Shown: positions 25,614 through 34,391, numbered from the stretch's first letter. The stretch is 64,000 nucleotides of DNA from 62-47 sp044463945 (GCA_044463945.1 JBIQLW010000003.1:105979-169978), one strand, 5' to 3'. Notes: generated from the sequence alone by a model not told the origin. A program made the numbers and translations.

Positions 25614-26476
25614 GCACGCACCCCCGCCGGACCCTGACGACCGACGCGCCCCAGCGTCAGCACGGCAAAAATGAACAGAAGCGGGACGAGGCTCGCAAGA
25701 CCGCCGTTGGCGTAACCGGCGCTGATGGTTTCGACGACTCCGATGGCAAGACCGCCGAAAAATCCGCGCAGCGGACCGTGCAGGCCAAAGACGATCGCCG
25801 CTCCGAAGCCGGCCAGCGTCAGATGCATTCCCGACGCGAAATCCATGCCCGAGGTGTAGAGAACGAGAACGCCGGCGATGCCTGCCAGCAATCCTGCAAG
25901 CATGAACGCCGAAAACTGGAGCGCCCGCACCGGAATGCCCGCCAGCAGCGCCGCCCGTTCGTTGTTGGCGCTGGCGCGCACGTCGCGTCCCCACGAGGTG
26001 CGATACAGAAGAACGTAGACCGCGGCGACCAGCAGCAAGCCGATGACGACGTTGACACCGGCCTGTGGGCTGATGCGGATGCCACCGATATTCCAGAAAT
26101 AGGTGAAGGGCTGGCGAATGAAGGGATCTTTTCCGAACAGCGTGAGCACAACGGATTCGAGGAAGATGGCGAAGCCAAAGCTCGCCAGCACTAGCACCAG
26201 CGGATCGCCCTTCTGACGCCGCCCAAGCATCAGCGAAATGGAGCCGATGGCTGCTGACGCCAACACGCCGACCAAAATGCCGGCAAGGATGCCAAGCGCG
26301 GGATTGATGCTTCCACCAACGAACATCGCGACGGCACCCGCCAGCACGGCATAGGCGCCGACGGCAAGATCGACCGTGTCCGTTGCAATGAAGAGCAGAC
26401 TGATCGGAAACGCGAGCAATCCGTAAGTCACGCCGAGAAGGATCCCGCGTGAGGAAAACTCAAGCAACTCGTACAT
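25610..26476 (-). CDS. livH: Liv-type ABC transporter permease LivH
   Basis: 288 residues, hydrophobic throughout. It begins MYELLEFSSRGILLGVTYGLLAFPISLLFI and carries the conserved region TVDLAVGAYAVLAGAVAM and, near the end, LAGFGAAIVFGLHGPLRGFFGGLAIGVVE. It is the first gene of the transporter operon. The dyad at 26543 lies about 70 bp upstream of its start, so the promoter of the entire transporter and CoA block may be under TetR control. Confidence 0.9.
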   Translation of the reverse strand: MYELLEFSSRGILLGVTYGLLAFPISLLFIATDTVDLAVGAYAVLAGAVAMFVGGSINPALGILAGILVGVLASAAIGSISLMLGRRQKGDPLVLVLASFGFAIFLESVVLTLFGKDPFIRQPFTYFWNIGGIRISPQAGVNVVIGLLLVAAVYVLLYRTSWGRDVRASANNERAALLAGIPVRALQFSAFMLAGLLAGIAGVLVLYTSGMDFASGMHLTLAGFGAAIVFGLHGPLRGFFGGLAIGVVETISAGYANGGLASLVPLLFIFAVLTLGRVGRQGPAGVRA

Positions 26477-26542
26477 CCACCCTCCCCGATGAAAATTTCT
26501 TGTGATCCGCCGCCCGCCTTCTGTTCTTCGGCAAGATCAAAA

Positions 26543-26554
26543 CCAACCAGTTGG
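26543..26554 (-). promoter_or_regulatory. TetR-type operator upstream of livH
   Basis: Inverted repeat CCAAC-CA-GTTGG, extended by matching A/T bases (ACC...GGTAT). A TTGACA on the minus strand lies upstream at 26585-26590. The core differs from the GH105 dyad (CCGAC-CA-GTCGG) only by a symmetric pair of substitutions, as expected for two sites of one repressor or of close paralogues. Confidence 0.6.
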
Positions 26555-26653
26555 TATCTGATACCGTACAGCAGGATTGTGGTTTGTCAAGAACGTCTCC
26601 AAAGGCACTTAACGCCTTCATTTCAAACTGGAAACGGGTGAACGGCGCGCGTC

Positions 26654-26682
26654 GTCGCGGCGCCGATGATTGGCGCCGCGAC
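26654..26682. terminator. Strong GC-rich hairpin after the second binding-protein gene
   Basis: Perfect 11-bp stem GTCGCGGCGCC / GGCGCCGCGAC with a 7-base loop. No T-run follows on either strand, so it is either a processing/stabilising hairpin for the binding-protein mRNA or a Rho-dependent boundary between that gene and livH. Confidence 0.45.
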
Positions 26683-26707
26683 GCGGCAACAGCGACGGCA
26701 GCAGCGC

Positions 26708-27856
26708 TCAGGGAACGCGCTTGAAGGCCCCGTCGCGGATCTCAACGGTGGTCAGCGCATCCGCGCTCCAGCCGTCGTGGTCGTCCTTCGCGTAGCAGAG
26801 TTCGCCATCCGAATAGGTCGTCACCTTGCACAGCTTTTCGAGTTCATCGCGAAGCGCGGGGCCGGTGATGTCGCCGTTGATCTTGCGGGCGGCCTCGACG
26901 ATCGCCAGCAGGCCGTTGGTCGCAATCAGTTCGGCAAAGCCTTGCGGGGTTTTTCCGCCCTTCTTCATCACGTCCGCGAGCTTGGCCTGGCGCGGCGACG
27001 GATCGTCCCAGTTGCCGAACACCACCAGCCGGACGCCGTTCCCCGCCGCGCCGGAGCTTTCAATGAACGACTTCTGGCCGAGTCCCATCGAGCCCCAGAT
27101 CGGCACGTCGAGACCGACCTGCTTGGCCGCGCGCACGAAGGCCGCGCCGAGCGCCGGCGCCGTCACCTGCATGATGACCGCATCGGGCGAACCGCCGCGA
27201 AGCTTCACCGCCTGCGCCGCGACTTCGATCGATTTCAGCGGCGCCGACGCCATGTCCGTGATCGGCGTGCCGCGCTCGTCGGCGATCTTCTTCACATAGA
27301 CGGCGGAGTCCTTGCCGTAGGCATCCTCCTGATAGAAGATCGCGACCTTCTTCGCACCGCTCGCGATGACCGCATCATAGAGCCGCTTGGTGTTGACAAG
27401 ATCGTTCGACATTGTCCGGAACACATACGGATACGACTGGCTGTCGCGCGCCGTGACGGAAATCGTGGCGTTCGGCGCCAGCATCGGCACTTTCTCGCGG
27501 GCGGCAATCGGCGCAGCGGCCAGCGTGCCGCTTCCGGTGCTGGCGCCGATAATGGCCACCACACCGTCCTCGCGAACCAGCTTGGTCGCACCCCGCGCCG
27601 CCTCGGTCGGATTGGTGGTGTCGTCATAGATCGCCAGCTCCAGCTTGCGACCGTTGACGCCCCCCTTCTCGTTCAAGTCGTTCACGATCAGTTCGACCGC
27701 GTCCCGCTCGGGAATGCCAAACGAGGCCGCCGGCCCGCTCAGGCTGAGCAGCAGCCCGATCTTCAGCGGCTTGGCGTTCTGCGCCATCGCGGACGATACC
27801 GCGAACGGCAATGCCGTCACTAGCGCGGCAAGCAGCAGTTTCCTTCCAGATGTCAT
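26708..27856 (-). CDS. ABC transporter substrate-binding protein, Liv/aromatic-acid type, second
   Basis: 382 residues. Signal peptide MTSGRKLLLAALVTALPFAVSSAMA, mature start near QNAKPLKIGLLLSLSGPAASFG. Shares long blocks with the protein at 18315: IPERDAVE, NEGGVNGRK-like, DDTTNPTEAARGAT, FYQEDAYGK and LGQKSFIE. The pair flanks the single set of transporter subunits, suggesting two related ligands enter through one channel. The gene is separated from livH by 231 bp with the hairpin at 26654, so it may have its own promoter. Confidence 0.9.
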   Translation of the reverse strand: MTSGRKLLLAALVTALPFAVSSAMAQNAKPLKIGLLLSLSGPAASFGIPERDAVELIVNDLNEKGGVNGRKLELAIYDDTTNPTEAARGATKLVREDGVVAIIGASTGSGTLAAAPIAAREKVPMLAPNATISVTARDSQSYPYVFRTMSNDLVNTKRLYDAVIASGAKKVAIFYQEDAYGKDSAVYVKKIADERGTPITDMASAPLKSIEVAAQAVKLRGGSPDAVIMQVTAPALGAAFVRAAKQVGLDVPIWGSMGLGQKSFIESSGAAGNGVRLVVFGNWDDPSPRQAKLADVMKKGGKTPQGFAELIATNGLLAIVEAARKINGDITGPALRDELEKLCKVTTYSDGELCYAKDDHDGWSADALTTVEIRDGAFKRVP

Positions 27857-27984
27857 GTCTCGCTCCCTCCTCATGTTTCGACGTTTTCTTCGACGTCGCA
27901 GACTGAACGCGGACAGCCGTCGGCAGACATCGCCAAGGCGACGCCGGCCCGGCCGCCACGACAGAAATCAGAAACCTCGACGCG

Positions 27985-29442
27985 CTATTCGGCGGCGCTT
28001 GCGATCTGCCCAACCGCAGCGACCGTGGACGGCGATAGATAGGCACCTTGCTTCAACAACTCGCGCTGGACCGCCTGCGGCTGCAATTGACGCGGCGTCG
28101 TACCGGCGTTGGCGGCCAGCGCGCCCGCGATGCCGGCGGCCTGACCGGTCATCCAGCATTGCGGAATCTCGCGCAGGAAGGTGTGCGAACTGGCGTCGCA
28201 GGCGACATGACGCCCGGCGCCGAGCGCGCCTTCGAGGCCCGAAGGAAGCAGCGAGCCGAACGGGACTGAAATGTTCTGCCACTTCGGCGCGAGCGAAGTC
28301 GATACACCGATCTCGTCGTCCCAGACCTTGCCCTCGTCCCACTGCTTGCGCGTCACCGTACGGTCCGCCGCGAAGCGCCGGCTATGGCGCACACCGACCT
28401 GCGGCGCGCCCAGCATGAGAAAAGCGTTCTCGAAGCCCGGCGCCTCGGCCCGATAAATCTCAAGATGCTTGACCGCAAGCTGCCGCGACTTGAGTTCGAC
28501 CTCGGTCAGATCCTCGACATCGACGGCGCTGTATCCCGACAGGCGCGGCCCCATGAACAGGCCGATATCGGACCGCCAGGCAAAGAACGGCTTCTCGAAG
28601 AATTTCAGCCGGTCGCGCCCGCGCTTCATGAAATCGGCAAAGCCGGCGCTGTCGGTACGGCGAAACTCGGTCCAACGCTCCATATCGACGCCTCCCAGCA
28701 TGAAGGCGGTGTTGATGCAGTGGTGGATATCGCTGGTGTCAATATCGGAGTCGGAGCTCGCGCCCGCACGGACCAGCATATCGGCGTCACCCGTGGTGTC
28801 GATCACGACCTTGGCGAGGATGGCCTGACGACCTTCCTTGCTCTCGAAAATCGCCCCCTTCATCGTGTTGCCGTCCATGATCGGTTCGACCGCCAGGGCA
28901 TGGAGAACAAGACGAACCTTGTTCTCCACCATCATCTGCATCGATAGCGTCTTCAGCGCCTCCGGATCGATGGTGGGCGACCATGTGACGACACCCTGGA
29001 AGGCCGCGGAGCGATAGGACCAGTAGTCGGCGATTGCGGCATCCTTCGATCCCCATTCGCCACGCGGCGGGCCCATGACGGCATCCTTAGGCAGCCGATC
29101 GAACAACTCGCGCGCGAATCCGGCGATCACCTGGGTTCCGTTCCAGTCGGTCATGCGATCGATCCAGATCACCAGACCGCCGGTCGACAGACCTCCGAGG
29201 TGGTTGTAACGCTCAACCAGCGTGACGTCCGCGCCGAGCCTGGCGGCCGCCACCGCGGCCGACGTGCCCGAGGGACCGCCGCCGATGACCAGCACGTCGG
29301 TTTCGGAAAAGACCGGGATTTCGCGCGCCGCTTCCCGATGGGTCAGCGCCGGGCGGGTGCGCCGCTGGCGTCCCGTCGCACCGTCGAAGATCTCAAGACC
29401 CATGCCTTCCGAGACGCTGTTGATCGAGTGTTGATCCGCCAT
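27985..29442 (-). CDS. FAD-dependent oxidoreductase (FAD_oxidored family)
   Basis: 485 residues starting MADQHSINSVSEG, with GAGG correctly spaced upstream. FAD motif VIGGGPSGTSAAVAAARLG near residue 53, then GGLSTGGLVIWIDRM and IDTTGDADMLVRAGA. This family is mostly uncharacterised in vivo; members often sit next to transporters and dehydrogenases. It is divergent from a LysR regulator across a 149-bp AT-rich region and precedes the second substrate-binding protein gene on the same strand, so it probably acts on the imported substrate. Confidence 0.82.
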   Translation of the reverse strand: MADQHSINSVSEGMGLEIFDGATGRQRRTRPALTHREAAREIPVFSETDVLVIGGGPSGTSAAVAAARLGADVTLVERYNHLGGLSTGGLVIWIDRMTDWNGTQVIAGFARELFDRLPKDAVMGPPRGEWGSKDAAIADYWSYRSAAFQGVVTWSPTIDPEALKTLSMQMMVENKVRLVLHALAVEPIMDGNTMKGAIFESKEGRQAILAKVVIDTTGDADMLVRAGASSDSDIDTSDIHHCINTAFMLGGVDMERWTEFRRTDSAGFADFMKRGRDRLKFFEKPFFAWRSDIGLFMGPRLSGYSAVDVEDLTEVELKSRQLAVKHLEIYRAEAPGFENAFLMLGAPQVGVRHSRRFAADRTVTRKQWDEGKVWDDEIGVSTSLAPKWQNISVPFGSLLPSGLEGALGAGRHVACDASSHTFLREIPQCWMTGQAAGIAGALAANAGTTPRQLQPQAVQRELLKQGAYLSPSTVAAVGQIASAAE

Positions 29443-29549
29443 GCCGTTTCCTCGCCTTGTCGTTGGTGACGGTGAATCCTTGCGGCAGCGCCATGGCATC
29501 CGGCCGCACTCCCGCCCCGGAAATCAGATTGACGAGGTGGCGGTAATAT

Positions 29550-29576
29550 TACAAATATGAATTTTGCAAACTTGTA
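29550..29576. promoter_or_regulatory. LysR-type operator in the divergent promoter
   Basis: Dyad TACAA ... TTGTA with outer half-sites 27 bp end to end, in a locally AT-rich stretch between the divergent FAD-oxidoreductase and LysR genes. It lies 16 bp before the LysR start codon, a usual place for autoregulation by this family. Confidence 0.5.
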
Positions 29577-29591
29577 TTTCGGTTTTTTAAT

Positions 29592-30488
29592 ATGCTGACG
29601 CTGAAGCAGATCCGATATTTCGTTGCCGCCGCAGAGACAGAGAAAGTCTCCGCTGCGGCAACCAGCCTGGGCATCTCGCAGTCGGCGGTCACGGTCGCGA
29701 TCAAGGAATTGGAGGCACAGCTCGGCGTCTCGCTGATCCGCCGCCGTGTCGGCGGGATCGAACTCACGCAGGACGGGCAAAAGTTCCTTCATCACGCAAG
29801 GAATATCGAGGTGAACATCGCCGACGCAATGAACTCGATGACAAACAAGGAGGCCCAGACCACGGGGAACATCCGCCTTGGCGTGACCTATACCGGCGTC
29901 GGCTATTTCCTGCTGCCCAACCTTGCACGCTTTCGCCGCGCCTATCCCAACGTCGTCTTCAGTCTCGTCGAAATGGATCGGGCCGGGCTTGAGCAGGCTC
30001 TTCATGCCAACAGCATCGACCTCGCGCTGATTATCGTCTCCAATCTCTCGCGCAAGCACGGTCTGAGATATCGGCTGCTGATGCGCTCACCGCGCACCTT
30101 GTGGCTGTCCAGCGGGCATCGCCTGAACCGCCTGCCGAGGATTTTCCTACAGGATTTGCGCGATGAACCCTACGTCCAGTTCGCATCCGACGAGGCGCCC
30201 GTCGCGGCGCTGCGTTATCTGAAAGTCAAACCCAAGGTCATCCTCAGCACGTCATCCATGGAAGCCGTGCGTGGCATCGTCGCCACCGGCGAAGCCGTCA
30301 CGATCCTCGCGCATCTGGTCTATCGTCCGTGGTCGCTCGATGGCAGCCGCGTCGAATCACGTCCTCTCGCGGACAAGCTTCCCTCGCTGGATCTCGGCAT
30401 CGCTTGGAAGTCCGGCAAAGTCCTGTCGGAGGCCGAGCGGAAGTTTATCGACTATTTGCAGAGCGAAGGCCGCAACGCTGCCGTCTAG
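29592..30488 (+). CDS. LysR-family transcriptional regulator
   Basis: 298 residues. The N-terminal winged helix reads LKQIRYFVAAAETEKVSAAATSLGISQSAVTVAIKELE, followed by the linker helix and a periplasmic-binding-like effector domain (NIRLGVTYTGVGYFLLPNLARF, VVFSLVEMDRAGLEQAL). Divergent from the FAD-oxidoreductase gene, which it most likely controls with the downstream binding protein. Member of the CbbR/NAC-like group by length. It converges on the TetR gene with 64 bp between. Confidence 0.92.
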   Translation: MLTLKQIRYFVAAAETEKVSAAATSLGISQSAVTVAIKELEAQLGVSLIRRRVGGIELTQDGQKFLHHARNIEVNIADAMNSMTNKEAQTTGNIRLGVTYTGVGYFLLPNLARFRRAYPNVVFSLVEMDRAGLEQALHANSIDLALIIVSNLSRKHGLRYRLLMRSPRTLWLSSGHRLNRLPRIFLQDLRDEPYVQFASDEAPVAALRYLKVKPKVILSTSSMEAVRGIVATGEAVTILAHLVYRPWSLDGSRVESRPLADKLPSLDLGIAWKSGKVLSEAERKFIDYLQSEGRNAAV

Positions 30489-30552
30489 TCCGTCGCCGAC
30501 CGAAGCCGGCCATGGCCAGCGAACGCCGGTTTCCACTTCGCTCGAAAACCCT

Positions 30553-31248
30553 CTAGGACAGGACGCGCAGGAACGCCTCGCGAAAAACCCGCACCAGTTC
30601 CGGACCATCAGTCTGTGCCGCCCGCCGATACCATTCCAGCATGATGCCATCATGAGTTGCGACGTAGAACGAGGCCGCGGCATGGGGATGGAGCTTGGTT
30701 TTGAAGACTTTCTTCGCCAGTCCTTCCTCGATCGTCTGCACGATGAACTTGCGCATTCGCCCGTAGATCGCGTCGATCGTTTTCGTAAGCATGTCGTCGC
30801 TCTTTGAGAACTCGACCGACGACATGACCAGCAACATCACTTCCTCGGGGCATTCGAGAGCAAATGATACCTGAAAGTGCATGAACGCCACCAGGCGTTC
30901 CTGCGCATTCATGTCCTCGGTCTGTATCCTTGCAATGATTGCATCGATATACCGCGCGGCAATATCGTCGAGCATCTGCGCCATGAGATGCTCTTTCTTC
31001 GAAATATAGAAGTAGACGCCTCCCTTGGTTAGACCTGCCCCGGCGGCAATCTCATCAATCGACGTCGAACGATACCCCTGCTGAACGAACAGCCGGAGCG
31101 CCGAGTGATAGATGCGATCGACGCTGTCCTCGCGGCTCTCGCGATTGGTGCGCGGTTTGGTCCTTTGCGTTGCTCCACGCGACGACCCGGCCTTCGCAGA
31201 CTTTCTGGCGCGTGCGGCTTTGGGCTGATCAGTTCTTTGAATGGACAT
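30553..31248 (-). CDS. TetR/AcrR-family transcriptional regulator, second
   Basis: 231 residues from ATG (MSIQRTDQPK), which has GGAAG just upstream. A lysine/arginine-rich N-terminal arm of about 40 residues (KAARARKSAKAGSSRG) precedes the helix-turn-helix SIDEIAAGAGLTKGGVYFYI. The C-terminal FYVATHDGIMLEWYR matches the TetR at 12340, making the two paralogues. No dyad like those at 11156 and 26543 is seen in its own promoter, so self-regulation through that motif is not supported. Confidence 0.9.
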   Translation of the reverse strand: MSIQRTDQPKAARARKSAKAGSSRGATQRTKPRTNRESREDSVDRIYHSALRLFVQQGYRSTSIDEIAAGAGLTKGGVYFYISKKEHLMAQMLDDIAARYIDAIIARIQTEDMNAQERLVAFMHFQVSFALECPEEVMLLVMSSVEFSKSDDMLTKTIDAIYGRMRKFIVQTIEEGLAKKVFKTKLHPHAAASFYVATHDGIMLEWYRRAAQTDGPELVRVFREAFLRVLS

Positions 31249-31454
31249 AGGCTTCCAGGCGATTACGTCTACGACTTTCAGAGTTCCATCATTCCAGATA
31301 GCGATCAATATGGTCCCCCGGCAGGAGCCGACTTAAACTGCCAGCTTGTACCTGTCGGGCATTTGCTCATCGAATCACATACGCAAAAGATCCCAGAGTA
31401 CCAAGCCCTTGATTCCACTATACTCATTTTCCAGCAAACACGAAAAGGACTGTA
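31249..31454. other. Upstream region of the second TetR gene
   Basis: About 200 bp with no supported gene. AT content increases here, marking the left edge of the more AT-rich island. No dyad was recognised. Confidence 0.35.
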
Positions 31455-31796
31455 CGACGCCACCGAAGGGTTAGAAAGCCACGGCATGCCGGTCGCGGAT
31501 ATCCGCCCAAGGCGGGGATCAGCCTGAAGAAGCGATACGACGGGCTGCTGCCGACCGGGATACCGCGGCTGAAGCAGTTCGAGGATAGGAGTACCGAGCC
31601 GCACCAGGTGGCGGGCCAGATCGCAGCCGGGACAAGGAGATTTTGCAGGACGCGATTCGGCAGAACACCTGAAGCCTGGCCGGAAGCGCAAGCTGGTCGA
31701 TGCGGCGCCCGGCGAATGGGAATGTTTCGATCCGGCGCAGCTAGCGCATCAACGCAACGTCGCGCTGGATCTCTCGTGGCTCGGGAGATGACGGAC
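31455..31796 (+). pseudogene. Decayed IS3-family transposase (orfA and start of orfB)
   Basis: Fragments line up in order with an IS3-type OrfA but in shifting frames: GMPVADI, then KAGIS-LKKRYDGLLPTGIPRLKQFED, then DKEILQDAIRQNT followed by a stop, then LKPGRKRKLVDAA and finally NVSIRRS with an in-frame stop. The canonical protein reads MPVADLCRKxGIS, LKQLEDEN, LDKEMLQDxIRRK, LKPARKRKLVDE, VSIRRAC. At least three frameshifts and several stops make it non-functional. Inverted repeats and target duplication could not be identified. It marks a former insertion at the left border of the GntR island. Confidence 0.75.
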
Positions 31797-31847
31797 TATG
31801 AGACAATCCCAACCGCAATTCGGAAAGCAGTCAGTAAAATTGTGTCG

Positions 31848-32546
31848 TCACCGATGCCGATCCGTCGCCGCAGATTCTTTCTCAGCCTGAAGCATGAACT
31901 TGCGCACTTGCCGCCACGACGACCGGACGAGATCTGATTGAGTCTTCGCCGCACGTTTGGCATCGCCCGCTGTGATTGCCTCAAGCAATTTACGTGCACC
32001 CGACCGCGACTCAGACTGGAATCCCGCCACCTTGGAATAAGCAAGGAAGCGATACCGCAACGCCTGCTTTGACAGGCCGTACGCGATCCGTTTCAGGGTC
32101 GCATTCTGCGATGCCGCGTAGAGTGCCTGGCTGAACGCAATATTGGCATTGAAATAGACGCTTGGAGCCGTGGTCTCGTTAAGCTTGAGAAGAACGGCGA
32201 GACGCTCGTTAAGCAAGGCAATCGCCTGATCTGTTGCATTGCGTGCCGCCGCTTCGGCGACAAGCCCCTCAAGGACAACGCGTACACCGTAAACTTCATC
32301 CAGATCAGCAATGCTCAGCGGCGGGACCTTCACACCGCGACGCTCGCCTCTCACAACCAGACCATCCTGTTCCAGGATACGGAAGGCCTCGCGCACAGGT
32401 GAGCGGCTGACGTTCACTCTTTCGAGCACCGCATCCTCGGTGATCCGCGTACCTGGGGCCAGCACGCCGGAAAGAATCTCCTCTTCCAGCATACGCGCGA
32501 GCTGGACCGGCAAAACGCTCGTTTCTGGGGTGACTGGCTTTATCAT
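31848..32546 (-). CDS. GntR-family regulator, FadR/FCD subfamily
   Basis: 232 residues. Winged helix at residues 10-75 (LARMLEEEILSGVLAPGTRITEDAVLERVNVSRSPVREAFRILEQDGLV) followed by an all-helical FCD effector domain (VYGVRVVLEGLVAEAAARN, NANIAFSQALYAASQN). The FCD metal-site residues are only partly recognisable. It is the leftmost gene of the island. The 14-bp motif 15 bp ahead of its start recurs before hyuB and before the dapA-like gene, so this protein is the best candidate regulator of all three operons, with autoregulation. Confidence 0.92.
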   Translation of the reverse strand: MIKPVTPETSVLPVQLARMLEEEILSGVLAPGTRITEDAVLERVNVSRSPVREAFRILEQDGLVVRGERRGVKVPPLSIADLDEVYGVRVVLEGLVAEAAARNATDQAIALLNERLAVLLKLNETTAPSVYFNANIAFSQALYAASQNATLKRIAYGLSKQALRYRFLAYSKVAGFQSESRSGARKLLEAITAGDAKRAAKTQSDLVRSSWRQVRKFMLQAEKESAATDRHR

Positions 32547-32560
32547 GTCGGCAATTCCAC

Positions 32561-32574
32561 ATATATAATCGATA
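32561..32574 (-). promoter_or_regulatory. Candidate GntR operator, site 1 (gntR promoter)
   Basis: TATCGATTATATAT on the minus strand, 15 bp before the gntR start codon. The identical 14 bases occur at 41039 and 45109, each at the head of an operon of the same island. Confidence 0.65.
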
Positions 32575-32911
32575 GCTGCATGTTTGATGCAGGTTTATCA
32601 CGTTCAGCGCTACCGAATTTTTGCTTCCCGGCGGGATTACCCACCAAATTGCATCCATCTATCCGTTGTCGAACGACCGTACCTCGTTATTGTCTACGTG
32701 CCGGAAGCTGGCAGAAAAAGCAGCGGAGCGGCTTTTGCCTTGGCGCTTCTCGATGGCGGGATCGCAGCAGAATTTGCCCCGGTGGCGGATCGCGGCCAGA
32801 CGACATACGCCTCGCGTGCGTCAATCGCGAACAGCCATTGCTATACATGGCAACGCATCGAAGCCAATTGCATCTAAGACTGATCGTTAAGACTGGCTAT
32901 CGTCCGGCGCT
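32575..32911. other. Gap between gntR and the ABC-ATPase gene
   Basis: About 340 bp. Weak open frames exist on the plus strand, but none has a recognisable domain, a ribosome site or a consistent codon pattern. I see no terminator hairpin with a T-run after the ABC-ATPase gene. Confidence 0.4.
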
Positions 32912-33706
32912 TCAAACCGCCCGACGTCCCGTCCCGTTATAGCGCTCAAGAAATGCTCGCAGACGAGGGTTGGTTGGCTGATCGAGAACCTTTTCCGTCG
33001 TATCCAGTACGATCAGTTTTCCATCCGACATAAACCCCACATTGTTGGCGACGTCCCGTGCAAAAGCAATCTCGTGAGTCACCAGAACCATTGTCATCCC
33101 GCTTGCCGCCAGTCTTCTGACGACATGCAGCACCTCCCCAACAAGCTCGGGGTCAAGAGCGGACGTAATTTCGTCCAGCAGGAGAATGCTGGGATCCATT
33201 GCCAAGGCCCTGGCAATCGCAACTCTCTGCTTCTGGCCGCCTGAGAGTTCATGAGGAAAATGCTGCATACGATCAGCGAGGCCAACCTGATCCAGAAGCT
33301 CCTTCGCCCGCGCGATCGCCTTCTCGCGTGATTCCTTAAGCACGGTGATCGGAGCTTCGATCACATTTCCTAGGGCGGTCAAATGCGGGAAAAGGTCGAA
33401 ATGCTGGAATACCATTCCCGTATTGGCGCGTAGCGCGCTTACCAGTGAGCGCCGGACCCTCTTGCCACTCTCCAACTCAATGCCCACTCCGCAAACGCTG
33501 ATCCGTCCGGACTCTGGCTGCTCCAGAAAATTAAGGCACCGAAGCAAGGTGCTCTTTCCTGATCCACTAGGACCTATGAGAGCCAGAATATCGCCTTTCC
33601 GTACAGTGAGAGAAAGGTTCTGAAGCACGGCCTGTTTGCCGTATGCCTTACAGATATCTTGTACTTCGATCACAACTCCATCTGAGGACGGCATGACGGG
33701 GTTCAT
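32912..33706 (-). CDS. Polar amino acid ABC transporter ATPase (GlnQ/HisP type)
   Basis: 264 residues. Walker A GPSGSGKSTLLRC, signature LSGGQKQRVAIARAL, Walker B ILLLDEITSALDP (DEI in place of DEP), then the H-loop VLVTHEIAFARDV. The FQHFDLFPHLT segment is typical of polar amino acid importers. It is the last gene of the hyuB-hyuA-aminotransferase-transporter operon; its ATG overlaps the permease stop (ATGA). Confidence 0.92.
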   Translation of the reverse strand: MNPVMPSSDGVVIEVQDICKAYGKQAVLQNLSLTVRKGDILALIGPSGSGKSTLLRCLNFLEQPESGRISVCGVGIELESGKRVRRSLVSALRANTGMVFQHFDLFPHLTALGNVIEAPITVLKESREKAIARAKELLDQVGLADRMQHFPHELSGGQKQRVAIARALAMDPSILLLDEITSALDPELVGEVLHVVRRLAASGMTMVLVTHEIAFARDVANNVGFMSDGKLIVLDTTEKVLDQPTNPRLRAFLERYNGTGRRAV

Positions 33707-34359
33707 CTTGTGAGCCTCCCTTCGATGCTACGAACAAGGATGGTAACCGGGAAGAGAATGCAGAAATATATCGCCGCAACGACCGTATAGACCTCAAATG
33801 GCCTATATGTAGCGGAGGTTATGATCGTCCCCTGATAGATGATATCCGCAATCGCAATCGTCGATATCAGAGACGTATTCTTCAGTTGCAGAATGCTCTG
33901 ATTCATGAACGGCGCCGCCATCCGTCGGATGGCCTGAGGAAGGATAATTCTGCGCATGGTCTGGATCGGCGTCATATTAAGGGCAGCCGCAGCGTTCCAC
34001 TGACCGGTCTCGATCGACATGATTCCACCGCGAAAAATCTCGGCATAAAATGCTCCCGCATAGAGCGAGAGTGCCGAAAGGCCGGCGGTCGCCGCATTGA
34101 CTTCCTTTCCAATCAATACGGGAAGAGCGTAATAAAACCAGATGATCTGGACGAGAAGGGGCGTACACCGGAAAATCTCCGTGTACGCCCGCAGCGGAAG
34201 CCGCACAATCCTGAACTGCGACAACAGGCCGGTGCCCACCAGCAGACCGATGACGAGGCCTAGCAATATGCTAGCGACTGTATATCCGACAGTCACAAGG
34301 GCGCCATGCAACAACAGGGGCCAATAGGGCGTAAGGACTGAAAAGTCCCAATGATACAT
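33703..34359 (-). CDS. Polar amino acid ABC transporter permease (HisM/GlnP type)
   Basis: 218 residues from MYHWDFSVLTPYWPLLLHG. Five hydrophobic segments and the family coupling helix region, NAAAALNMTPIQTMRRIILPQAIRRMAAPF, with an EAA-like loop. Only one permease gene is present, so the channel should be a homodimer. An upstream extension would run into the binding-protein gene and was not adopted. Confidence 0.9.
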   Translation of the reverse strand: MYHWDFSVLTPYWPLLLHGALVTVGYTVASILLGLVIGLLVGTGLLSQFRIVRLPLRAYTEIFRCTPLLVQIIWFYYALPVLIGKEVNAATAGLSALSLYAGAFYAEIFRGGIMSIETGQWNAAAALNMTPIQTMRRIILPQAIRRMAAPFMNQSILQLKNTSLISTIAIADIIYQGTIITSATYRPFEVYTVVAAIYFCILFPVTILVRSIEGRLTR

Positions 34360-34391
34360 TTCCGTCTCCGCTTGGCCGCAGTTGCGTCTGA

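Noticed and set aside
32584..32877. Rightward frame between gntR and the ABC ATPase
   Set aside because: No recognisable domain, no ribosome site and a competing frame of similar length; not enough to call a gene.
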